Assembly (NCBI GenBank): GCA_949152475.1
Contig: OX424570.1
Span: 5,506,181-5,570,180 of the forward strand
Direction: 5' to 3'
DNA length: 64,000 nt
From: Terebella lapidaria
Taxonomy: Eukaryota; Annelida; Polychaeta; Terebellida; Terebellidae
Part shown: one piece after another, positions 1-10,900 of the stretch
Layout of the letters: every line of letters starts with the position of its first letter
Numbering within the stretch: the stretch's first letter is position 1
The notes under the pieces: generated by a model
What the model saw: only the letters and a program-made list of their open reading frames with translations
The model's database searches: none
What the model was told of the DNA's origin: nothing
Translations under genes and position numbers: made by a program

Positions 1-129
1 TCCAGTGAAATTTAACCTGAGAACGGGATCAAAAAAACCAAACCGATTTTGCAGGCTGAATAAATTGGTGAACAATATTTTTTAAACATTTTAATTTTAG
101 ACATTTCCGTCGTCAGAAATAGAGTCGCG

Positions 130-535
130 ACGAACTGTAACCACTGTAATTTTCGCTGCAGCGAAATTGTTCTCGTCGCGATTTAAATACTTATAGCCGC
201 GATCAAAACATTCTTGCTGCAGCGAAAATGATTATCGCCACGGCGAGAATGACCATACTTGTTAGATACTTGTTTTTCTTTCATCACCTCAAAGAGAACA
301 AATTATTTATTATTGCAATTATCGCTGCGGCGAATATTCAGAGTAAAGTGCAATTATCGCCGCGATGGTAATTATTCTCGCTGCAGCAGAAATGTATTGG
401 TCGCGGCAACAACGATCTTCGCTGCAGCGAGAATGTTTTGGTCGCGGCGAGAATGTTTTGTTCGCGGCGAGAATGTTTTCGCTGCAGCGAAACCGTTTTG
501 GTCGCTACAATAAAATTGCGACAAAAACTATTCAG
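130..535. repeat. Cluster of short GC palindromes in AT-rich DNA
   Basis: Diverged repeats built on the palindrome TCGCTGCAGCGA and the related TCGCGGCGA, each usually followed by GAATG or AAATG and TTTTGG. Near-perfect copies lie near 153, 213, 419 and 478, with TCGCGGCGAGAATG at about 441 and 459. Spacing is irregular, roughly 18-60 bp. No coding frame is credible here: the small open frames on both strands are by-products of the repeat. Function unknown. Confidence 0.6.
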
Positions 536-640
536 GAAAAAACGCATTATGGCATGAATCAGCCACCGTATTCTAAAGTATTGAATCATAGCAGCTTCTC
601 ACGCTTGCATTAGACGTAGATTTATCTCATGGTACAAAAC

Positions 641-716
641 CTGGTGGATTAAATCTAATTTTGAGCCAGATAGCTTCATCACATTGAAACACCGTACATA
701 AATCTCTATTTTATCC
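641..716 (-). CDS. Possible further downstream exon of the coiled-coil gene
   Basis: Tentative. On the minus strand a 76-nt open stretch lies between ACCCAG (acceptor) and CAG|GTTTTG (donor). Its phase (one base, then 25 codons) matches the phase-2 end of the exon at 1906-1982, and it would read about DKIEIYVRCFNVMKL before its donor. The pyrimidine tract is poor, the composition is less coiled-coil-like than the other exons, and the 14-bp motif CGCATCTGCCCATC next to the acceptor recurs inverted near 819. It could be chance. Confidence 0.25.
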
Positions 717-1799
717 CTGGGTCGCATCTGCCCATCGACAATTAGGTTGTTCACCACTTTTCCGTCAGTAGTTGACTGACTAGACACTGACTAAATGTCG
801 TAAGCAGCCAAACTGTTCATGGGCAGATGCGATCCAGTGTATATGTCACAGGAGATGAACTATCGCCGTTCTTAGTCACGAAATTCAGATATTAGCCACG
901 GAATTCAGTTAACGATATCATATTCCAGTCGTGACACAAGCAATTTTAATCATATTCTGTAGTTAGCAGAACTTTTGTACATGTACAATGTATTGAGTAT
1001 GTCGTCTTATTGAGGTCAGTCTTGTCTGGTGTTATTTGTTCGAAAAACTCGAGCTTACAAGAACGATTTTTCATTGGTCAATTCTGCATTTGTTTTCTTT
1101 GTTTGCGCCAGTATTGATATATACAATCGCCACAATGTTATTATTTTAATATTTTTATATACTAGTACTCCTATTGTCAAGTTTTTGAACAGGTTTGTAC
1201 TTTTCGAACAGTTTCATACTTTTCTTGGACATTTATAAACGTTAACACATTATCTACCTGAGCTATATCTGCTCACTATTCATCACATATCTGAAAGGCG
1301 TCTTTGTAACGTTTCATTAAAACTTCCTTGACAAATAAAGAGCGCAAATAAATATATCCTACTCAATGCCTGTCAGCATCAAATTCCATTCGTGACCAAT
1401 CATATTCCTTTCGTTACGCGCATCATATTCAAATATTTTTTGACATGACGATTTCGCCAGTGTGTATAGGTGGGTAGGTAGGTATACATTTGGAAATTTA
1501 CCTATTATAGGCAATTGTCATTTTCGTGTGTGTGAACGCTTAGTATGTGGGGATTATCTCATAGTATCTATCAGCAAACACAATTCGAAACAGCAAAATA
1601 CAATCTAGATTTCTCCTGAGAAAAAGCGATGTTTTGAAGGAGAATCCATTGAGTGGTCTCAGACATGGAGGTGTTTGAATATTTCAGTCTAAAATTGTGC
1701 GATTTTCATTGAAAAATTGATACCGTTTTGAAAGAAGCGAGAATAAAAGTGAATTAATTATTTAATTATTTTCGTTCAAAATTTCACAAAGATCCGACC
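717..1799. other. AT-rich intronic or intergenic DNA, no gene seen
   Basis: No supported exon. A small open frame at 1029-1238 (plus) has no coding character. The motif GGGTAGGTAGGTATAC near 1472 resembles, on the opposite strand, the unit of the large minisatellite, but it is isolated. Confidence 0.5.
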
Positions 1800-1892
1800 G
1801 CAACCCTTGACGATGAGAATTTGGAGGACCGACGATGGACGGAATGCCATGCCAATAGGTTATCGGTATCAATAGGTAATTCGGTAACCTAA
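1800..1892 (+). repeat. GGTTACCGG-family element, 3' terminal part
   Basis: Diverged copy of the family's terminal segment: a GAC-rich stretch, then the conserved ATGCCATGCCAATAGGTTAT and a closing GGTAACCTAA. The 12-bp-arm terminal hairpin of fuller copies is degraded here. It ends 13 nt from the 5' splice site of the exon at 1906-1982 (minus strand). Confidence 0.6.
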
Positions 1893-1905
1893 ATATAAAA
1901 CGTAC

Positions 1906-1982
1906 ATGGAATCCATTCTCTCATACAGTTGAACTCTTGTCAACTCCAAAGTCTCCCGATTACGTCGCCACGTCAACATGGC
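1906..1982 (-). CDS. Coiled-coil gene exon 26
   Basis: 77-nt exon with acceptor CAATTTCAG and donor AT|GTACGT. Read in phase 0, as required by the preceding exon (5353-5447), it encodes a basic helix beginning [16 protein letters not shown]. It ends in phase 2. A GGTTACCGG element tail starts 13 nt beyond its donor. This is the last exon with good support; the gene must continue from here. Confidence 0.6.
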
Positions 1983-4900
1983 CTGAAATTGTGGAACATA
2001 AGCCGGAAAATGTCATAAACGTTCCAGAAACTATACTGAACGCCATTAAAAACGCAAGGTCACAACACTTCAGATATTTCCGAGAAATTATATTGCTCAT
2101 TTGCTTATTTTGTATTCATATCATAGAGTGTAACATCAATAAAAGGCCACACTCCCACAAAAATGCGTGAGCAAATCTAAGTCGAGAAACTCAGGGGGAC
2201 TCCAATGCTAGGCGACCGCTCCAACAACACCTCCACAAACCTGGTGTGTGTCTACCTCCACAAGTCTGGTGTGTGTCCACCTCCACAAACCTGGTGTTTC
2301 TCTACCTCCACAAGCCTGGCGTGTGTCCACCTCCACAAGCCTGGTGTGTGTCTACCACCAAAAGCCTGGTGTGTGTCTACCTCCACAAGTCTTGTGTGTG
2401 TCTACCTCCACAAGTCTGGTGTGTGTCCACCTCCACAAGTCTGGAGTGTGTCCACCTCCACAAGCTTGGTGTGTGTCTACCTCCACAAGTCTGGAGTGTG
2501 TATGCCTCCACAAGCTTGGTGTGTGTCTACCTCCACAAGTCTGGTGTTTGTCTACCTCCGCAAGTCTGGAGTGTGTCTACCTCCACAAGCTTGGTGTGTG
2601 TCTACCTCCACAAGCCTGGTGTGTGTCTACCTCCACAAGTCTGGTGTGTGTCTACCTCCACAAGTCCGGTGTGTGTCTACCTCCGCAAGTCTGGTGTGTG
2701 TCCACCTCCACAAGCCTGGTGTGTGTCTACCTCCACCAGTCTGGAGTGTGTCTACCTCCACAAGTCCGGTGTGTGTCTACCTCCGCAAGTCTGGTGTGTG
2801 TCCACCTCCACAAGTCTGGTGTTTGTCTACCTCCGCAAGTCTGGAGTGTGTCTACCTCCACAAGCTTGGTGTGTGTCTACCTCCACAAGCCTGGTGTGTG
2901 TCTACCTCCACATGTCTGGCGTATGTCTACCTCCACAAGTCTGGTGTGTGTCTACCTCCGCAAGTCTGGTGTGTGTCTACCTCCACAAGCCTGGTGTGTG
3001 TCTACCTCCGCAAGTCTGGTTTGTGTCTACCTCCACAAGTCTGGTGTGTGTCTACCTACGCAAGCCTGGTGTGTGTCTACCTCCACAAGTCTGGTGTGTG
3101 TCCAACTCCACAAGCCTGGTGTGTGTCTACCTCCACCAGTCTGGTGTGTGTCTACCTCCACAAGCCTGGTGTGTGTCTACCTCCACAAGTCTGGTGTGTG
3201 TCTACCTCCACCAGTCTGGTGTGTGTCTACCTCCACAAGTCTGGCGTGTGTCTATCTCCACAAGTCTGGTGTTTGTCTACCTCCGCAAGTCTGGTGTGTG
3301 TCTACCTCCACCAGTCTGGTGTGTGTCTACCTCCACAAGTCTGGTGTGTGTCTACCTCCACAAGTCTGGTGTGTGTCTACCTCCACAAGTCTGGCGTGTG
3401 TCTATCTCCACAAGTCTGGTGTTTGTCTACCTCCACAAGCCTGGTGTGTGTCTACCTCCACCAGTCTGGTGTGTGTCTACCTCCACAAGTCTGGTGTGTG
3501 TCTACCTCCACAAGTCTGGTATGTGTCCAACTCCACAAGCCTGGTGTGTGTCTACCTCCACAAGCCTGGTGTGTGTCTACCTCCACCAGTCTGGTGTGTG
3601 TCTACCTCTACAAGCCTGGTGTGTGTCTGTCTCCACAAGTCTGGTGTTTGTCTACCTCCGCAAGTCTGGTGTATGTCTACCTCCACAAGTCTGGCGTGTG
3701 TCTACCTCCAAGAATCTGGTGTGTGTCTACCTCCTCATGTTTGGTGTATGCCTACCTCCTCATGTTTGGTGTATACCTACCTCCCCATATTTGTTGTATG
3801 CCTACCTCCTCATGTTTGATGTATGCCTACCTCCTCATGTTTGGTGTATGTCTACCTCCTCATGTTTGATGTACGCCTACCTCCTCATGTTTGGTGTATA
3901 CCTACCTCCCCATATTTGTTGTATGCCTACCTCCTCATGTTTGATGTATACCTACCTCCTCATGTTTGATGTATGTCTACCTCCTCATGTTTGATGTACG
4001 CCTACCTCCTCATGTTTGGTGTATGCCTACCTCCTCATGTTTGGTGTATACCTACCTCCCCATATTTGTTGTATGCCTACCTCCTCATGTTTGATGTATA
4101 CCTACCTCCTCATGTTTGATGTATGTCTACCTCCTCATGTTTGATGTACGCCTACCTCCTCATGTTTGGTGTATGTCTACCTCCTCATGTTTGATGTACG
4201 CCTACCTCCTCATGTTTGGTGTATACCTACCTCCCCATATTTGTTGTATGCCTACCTCCTCATGTTTGATGTATACCTACCTCCTCATGTTTGATGTACG
4301 CCTACCTCCTCATGTTTGATGTATACCTACCTCCTCATGTTTGGTGTATACCTACCTCCTCATGTTTGGTGTATACCTACCTCCTCATGTTTGGTGTATA
4401 CCTACCTCCTCATGTTTGGTGTATACCTACCTCCTCATGTTTGGTGTATACCTACCTCCACATGTTTGGTGTATACCTATCTCCTCATGTTTGGTGTATA
4501 CCTACCTCCTCATGTTTGGTGTATACCTACCTCCACATGTTTGGTGTATACCTACCTCCTCATGTTTGATGTATACCTACCTCCACATGTTTGGTGTATA
4601 CCTACCTCCTCATGTTTGATGTATGCCTACCTCCTCATGTGTGATGTATGCCTACCTCCTCATGTGTGATGTATACCTACCTCCTCATGTTTGGTGTATA
4701 CCTACCTCCTCATGTTTGATGTATGCCTACCTCCTCATGTTTGATGTATGCCTACCTCCTCATGTTTGATGTATACCTACCTCCTCATGTGTGATGTATA
4801 CCTACCTCCTCATGTTTGGTGTATACCTACCTCCTCATGTTTGGTGTATACCTACCTCCTCATGTTTGGTGTATACCTACCTCCTCATGTTTGATGTATG

Positions 4901-7900
4901 CATACCTCCTCATGTTTGGTGTATGCCTACCTCCTCATGTTTGGTGTATACCTACCTCCTCATGTTTGATGTATACCTACCTCCTCATGTTTGGTGTATG
5001 CCTACCTCCTCATGTTTGGTGTATACCTACCTCCTCAAGTATGATGTATACCTACCTCCTCATGTTTGGTGTATACCTACCTCCTCATGTTTGGTGTATA
5101 CCTACCTCCTCATGTTTGGTGTATACCTACCTCCTCATGTGTGACGTATGCCTACCTCCTCATGTTTGATGTATACCTACCTCCTCATGTTTGATGTATA
5201 CCTACCTCCTCATGTTTGATGTATGCCTACCTCCTCATGTTTGATGTATACCTACCTCCTCATGTTTGGTGTATACCTACCTCATGTGTGACGTATGCCT
5301 AATTCCTCAAGTTTGGTGTATACCTACCTCCACAAATTTGTTGTAGACCTACCTCTTGAAGTCGGCTGTCCAGTCGGTGTATGAAAGACTGTACTTGTTT
5401 TGCACGACTGCGGAGCAAGCGGTCTTTTGCCCTCTCAAGAATCTCTTCTGGGAATGACAAATCGTGATGACAGGTGATGATGTGTCAAATATATACGATC
5501 AACGATACATGCATTGCGGGAACAGGAGTTAAATATTTGCAAATGGTTGTTTGAACATTGCTTGGAAACATACGGAAGCCTATAAGTGACATGCGCGGGA
5601 AAAAAATGTCTTTTCGAAAAAAAAATTAGCACGTTTGCACGTGAAAGCATTTAAGATTCCACGTTCGAACGTGGGAAAAATTACGCTACCACGTTCGTAC
5701 GTTGAAACAGTAAAGGTTATTGCGTTGATACTTACAATTGTCAATTGCTGCTACGTTCACACGTGGAAGCATTCGAAGCTACCACGTTTGCACGTAGAAC
5801 AATGTTATGCTTTTTACGTTCACGCGTAGAAAGTTTTCATACGTCAAAGTTCACACACGATATTCAAAGCTTCACGTTCGCACGCGCTACATGGGCCAAC
5901 TTTTCTAACTTTCGACACTGGTCACTCCGTCTTGGAGTCTAGGTTTTTCAACTTTTTTAACTGTCAACCGAGTGACTGCCCATATTCTGGTGTCTTGATT
6001 ACATATTATTTTTTTTATTCTGCCCAATCGTAGCCTCTCAATCAGGGTGGACTTTCAAGCTTGGAGGTCCGATCTGGACTTTTTTTTCAACGATCAATCT
6101 GTTTGTATGTCAATTTGACCTAGTTGACCTACTTTGACCTATAACACTCATTGTGAGGGACTGTGTCTGGAGAACGAGAGCTTTAGCCCATGAAGAGACC
6201 GAGTTCAGAAGGGTGATATCTCAAATACATCCTCCAGCATTTTATAATCCGATCCATATTAACAAAGTGACCTACTTCTGACATCACCCCTACGGATGTA
6301 TTTTCAGAACTTCAGGTGCATTCCAAACCTTTAACAGCTGTGTATTTCCGGAAAGTGATGTATCTATCAAAGAGGTTCTTTATCTTTAACTGCGGCATGT
6401 CCATTGACTTCCTGATGAGTTCCACAGTCATCTGCAGGTAGGTGCATGAATATATGAATCAATAGTCTACCATTCAATTATCTCATGTACTCTCCATAGA
6501 CGATTTAATGCCAAGAACAGTTGCTTAGAAAGTGAGCAACAAAAAATTGTTAACATTTTATCAACTGGATTGGAGGTTTTTCAAACTTTGTGTGTGTAGT
6601 GTGGACACGAGTTATAAGAATTAGCCCAAAGGCTAAGAAAGGTTACCGGACAATATATGTTTTACATATTAGATATTTGTCCCCTGTTTGTCATTCAGTG
6701 CTCTGACCTTGAAAATAAGATCACTAGTCAAATTCAAGGTCACGAGAATATTCAGCATATATCATTTCCTATATGTGACTGTCCACAATTGATTGCTAAG
6801 TTGTAAATTCAACATTAAGAGAGATGTTAACAATTTTGGCTTGTGACCTTGAAAATGAAGTCAAAGGTCAAATTAACAGTCATCAGAATATTTGGCATAT
6901 ATTTCATTTCCTGTATGTCCACATTTGACTCTCAAATTGTAAAGTCGTTAATAAACGAGATATAAGACATTTGTCCTGTGACCATGAAAATGAGGTCAAA
7001 GGTCAACTTCGAGGTCATGAGAATATTACAATATACACTATTTCCTACAATGTATATGTCAACAATTGATTCCTAAGCTGCAAAGACAATATTTAGCGAG
7101 ATATTTGCCATTTTGTGCTCTGACCTTGAAAATAAGGTCGAAGGTCAACTTCAAGGTCATGAGAATACTCAGAATATAACATTTCCTATATTTCCACAAT
7201 TGATTCCTATGCTGTAAAGTCAATAATAAGCGAGATATTTGCCATTTTATTCTCTGACCTTGTAAATGAGCTCAAAAATCAAATTCAAATTCACTAGAAT
7301 ATTCAGCATATATCATTTCCTATATGTTCACTATGAACTCCTAAGTTGTAAAGTCGAAAACAAGCGAGATAATAGCCATTTTGTTCTTTGATCTTGAAAA
7401 TAAGGTCAAAGGTCAAATTCAAGGTCACGAGAATATTAAGCATTCAACATTTCCTATATATCCACAATTGATTCCTAATCTCTAATCTCAATATTAAGTG
7501 AGATATTAGCAATAATGTGTCCCATTAAGAAGCATAGGATAATTTAACATAAGAAAGTCCCATTTGAGCCAAGTTTGGGCCAATGGCCCACTTCGAGTGA
7601 TTAAAGGGCAGCGAAACTTATACACATCACAAAGGTACATATGAGGAAAAATATGCATGAATCAGAAAAAGAAAGTTGAACAGACTTTGAGAAAACAACC
7701 GTCAAATTCCATAATCGGCCTTTTTTCGTCAGAAATGGCCGCCCTTTTGAAAAAAAACCGAAAATAAAAAAAAAATATTTCCCTCTCGAAAGATTTTTAG
7801 GCATTTTTGTGCACAACATCAGAAAGATTCCATCGTAAACTTAAAGATAAAAATGTAGACGGACGATGACGACGACGACGGCCAACGGACGCAACGCCAT

Positions 7901-10900
7901 GCCAATAGGTTACCGGACCTTTAACCTAAAAACATACCACATAAGTCTGATGCGATATCTTGTTGTCACGGAAAGCTTGCTCCAGAAGTTTCAAGTTGTG
8001 TTTTTGGTCGGCAATACTCAGCCAGAGACGCTCCTGTTTCAGTTCCTGGTTCTGAACATCATTTACTCATTTAGTTGGTAGTGCTATTGGAGACATCACT
8101 ACACAGGCAGATAAAATAAAAATTGATAACAGTATTACATGCGTTTTTGACACACTTGGTGCATATATCATACTAAATCGAATGCAATATGTTTTCGAAA
8201 CACAATACGTGCGGTGGTATCATATCCTCGTCATTACGACATATAAGTTGTTTTCAGCCTGGCACGCACGTCAAACTAGGTACTAAAGTAAAGTTCAGCA
8301 CAAAATCGTGAATGACTTCTATCTATAACTTTGTTTTGGATCGTCGGAACAATTATATCTTTGCATTTGGCACAGAACTATATTTTTCAAACATGAAATT
8401 TGCGAGTTTGAACACCATTTGACAAGCAGGGATTAGGAGAGAGGACATTTGACACTTGAACCCGTCTTCTGGCTCAAAACATCTGAATTTGTAGAATCAC
8501 CATCAGTGTAACTATCTCAAAATGTCAAAATTGCTGTAATTCTTGTGATCCCATGTGAGACATATTGGGTTAGATGGCCAACTCTTTCAGCTTCAGAGGT
8601 AAAGGTCTAATTCTTGTTGAGAAATATGGTTTTATCGCATTTGGGACTGAACATTAACATTGGGTAAGAGTGCCAAATTTTCAATTTTGTTGTAAAAGTA
8701 TAGTTTATTGTATGAATGAGTACAGACAAATTTTAAATTGATCAGACGACGCTAACAAAGTTATGGGCAAAAATAATTCGGGGTTTTGTGTTGAAATCGA
8801 GTAGACTAGCCTCGTGTGACTACCTTCCTGAGATGTTGTTCCATGCTGGAGATGAGAAGCTGTTGTTCCTTGACCATTCGAGCGATGCTGTTTTTATCCG
8901 CGTGTACGGATCGCAGTCTACGATCTTTGTGTTTATTCATATCTTTGTACTCCTTCTGGCTGCATGAAAAAAAAAACAATAAACAATTTCATATTCATGA
9001 ATGACACATTGATTGAAGTTTTCTTCAAATATCGAATCACCGACCGAATCATACTGCAGATTTTATGGCGCTTGTTTTTTGCTACGAGATTGTAGTATAT
9101 AACAATGACCTTTTTCACCGGCATATATCCATAATAATCATATCTAAATATCATCTTGAATTCATGATACTGAAATATGAACGTGATACTGCAATAACGT
9201 GATATCTGCTGCATGAACGTACAGTCTATCCATATCTCTCTGCACACATATGTACTGAGTCAGGAGTTTCCTGTAGCGGTTCGTGATCCCATGGTGTCGA
9301 GTGTCCTTAGAAAAATGTCAGCAGGTTACTAATACTGTCACAATTACAATGCAATATTTGTCTATATATATCCTCACTCTGTAGCCACTGACCCAACTCT
9401 GTCGCCGAAATAATTTTATCATTTGAACATAGAGTGATCACAGAGTGATCCTATCTTTTTCTATCTTATCTTCTCCGTTTCCAATCGAGCACGAACTAGC
9501 GACCGTTTTCCGACAACATTACCTCCAGCTGCCTCATCTGGTTGAGAGTATCCTCAGCCGTCTTCAGCTTGGACTGGACATGCTTCAGTTTGTCACTCAG
9601 ACATTCTGTGGCATGTTTGGCCTTCTGGGCTGCCTCGGTCTGCGACTGGTGCGAAATATTGATAGGTGCGTGTCAAATATATCGTATGTTAAGGTAATAG
9701 GGCATTTACGAACCATTGGCATTTGTGACATGCTGGTTATCATAGATGTAAAATAGCATAAAATCCTATACATCCCTTTCAAAAACATTCATTCAACAAT
9801 GATGGTACCCATCAATTCCTTGGTACTGGGTATTGTCCTCGACAAAAGAACATAAAGAACACTTCTGGTGGCAGGTTGTTTGATGTGTACAAATAAGAAC
9901 ATTAATAATTAAGTACAAACTTGGGTGTTAGGTAAGCTTGTGGTAAGTTCATTAACAGTTACTGGGTTATATTAGTACATATATACATTCTATTCTACAA
10001 TTGGATATTCGGTGTTCAACAGGATACCTAGTATCGTAACAGGTTCACAAAGGTAATACAACATATGAAACGCTTGACATTATTTTGTCAGCACTGCAAA
10101 CCTCCAGATCTTTGTTTGCCAATGTTCTAGCCACCGCGTTGTCTTTCAACTCCAGACGTTTATTCTTCAGTGTCTGTGACAACTTATACTCAATCGCAAG
10201 AAGCACTGACGACACAAAATATTTTTTAAAAAACACTAGAAACAAAATCTATTACAGGCGATCATTCATTTATAAATCTTGATTATTTTTTTAGAACGAG
10301 AACTAATATATTTTACAGTTTAAGTTTATACTAATATCTCGTGTTGGCTCGGATCTTGACGTGATGATTGCAATGCTAATAATGTGGGAGCGACTAGACA
10401 ACCTATTGAAAACCCACTTGCCAAGTTTGTCGGCCATACCAACTCATATACAGTATAGGCCTAATGTCGAGGCCGGGGATCGAACCGGTGCCTAATTGAC
10501 GACATGTGTGGTCAATTATTCGAGTGTAATCAATTACGATTCTGCAGGACAACTTACGTTCGATCGCCGGCCCGGTCATCTGATTGAGAAGAGCCTTAGC
10601 ATCTGTTGGTGACTGAAATTAACAGGAAAATGAACTATGATTCAATGATAACACTGAAGTACATGTAATATATACGTGTGATTAATTCTACTCATGGGCT
10701 TGCTGAGACGTAAGTGAAAATCAGTGAGACACATGCGTGAATACAGCCCAGTCGACACGTGACATCACACAACCTCACAGTGATATCACATACGCCTCAC
10801 ATCTTTGATGTCATATTCGTGATGCCACAGGGATATCACTGTGACCTCACAACTGTGACCTCTATCGTGTGAGGTCGATGTGATGTCACTATGACCTCAG

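Noticed and set aside
718..836. Inverted repeat with 14-bp arms (CGCATCTGCCCATC near 722 and its inverse near 819)
   Set aside because: Short arms and a long loop; no supporting copies seen, so probably chance or an old repeat remnant.
2205..3994. Three overlapping plus-strand open frames of 520-580 codons, Cys/Pro/Val-rich
   Set aside because: All three plus frames are open because the 25-bp unit has no stop codon and 25 is not a multiple of three. They encode the same rotating repeat, lie in an intron of the opposite-strand gene and have no start context or non-repeat domain.
10440..10510. Possible tRNA gene (GGTTCGATCCCCGGCC on the minus strand near 10480)
   Set aside because: Only the B-box/T-arm-like sequence is present; no matching acceptor stem, D arm or anticodon arm could be folded. 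Probably a repeat fragment.
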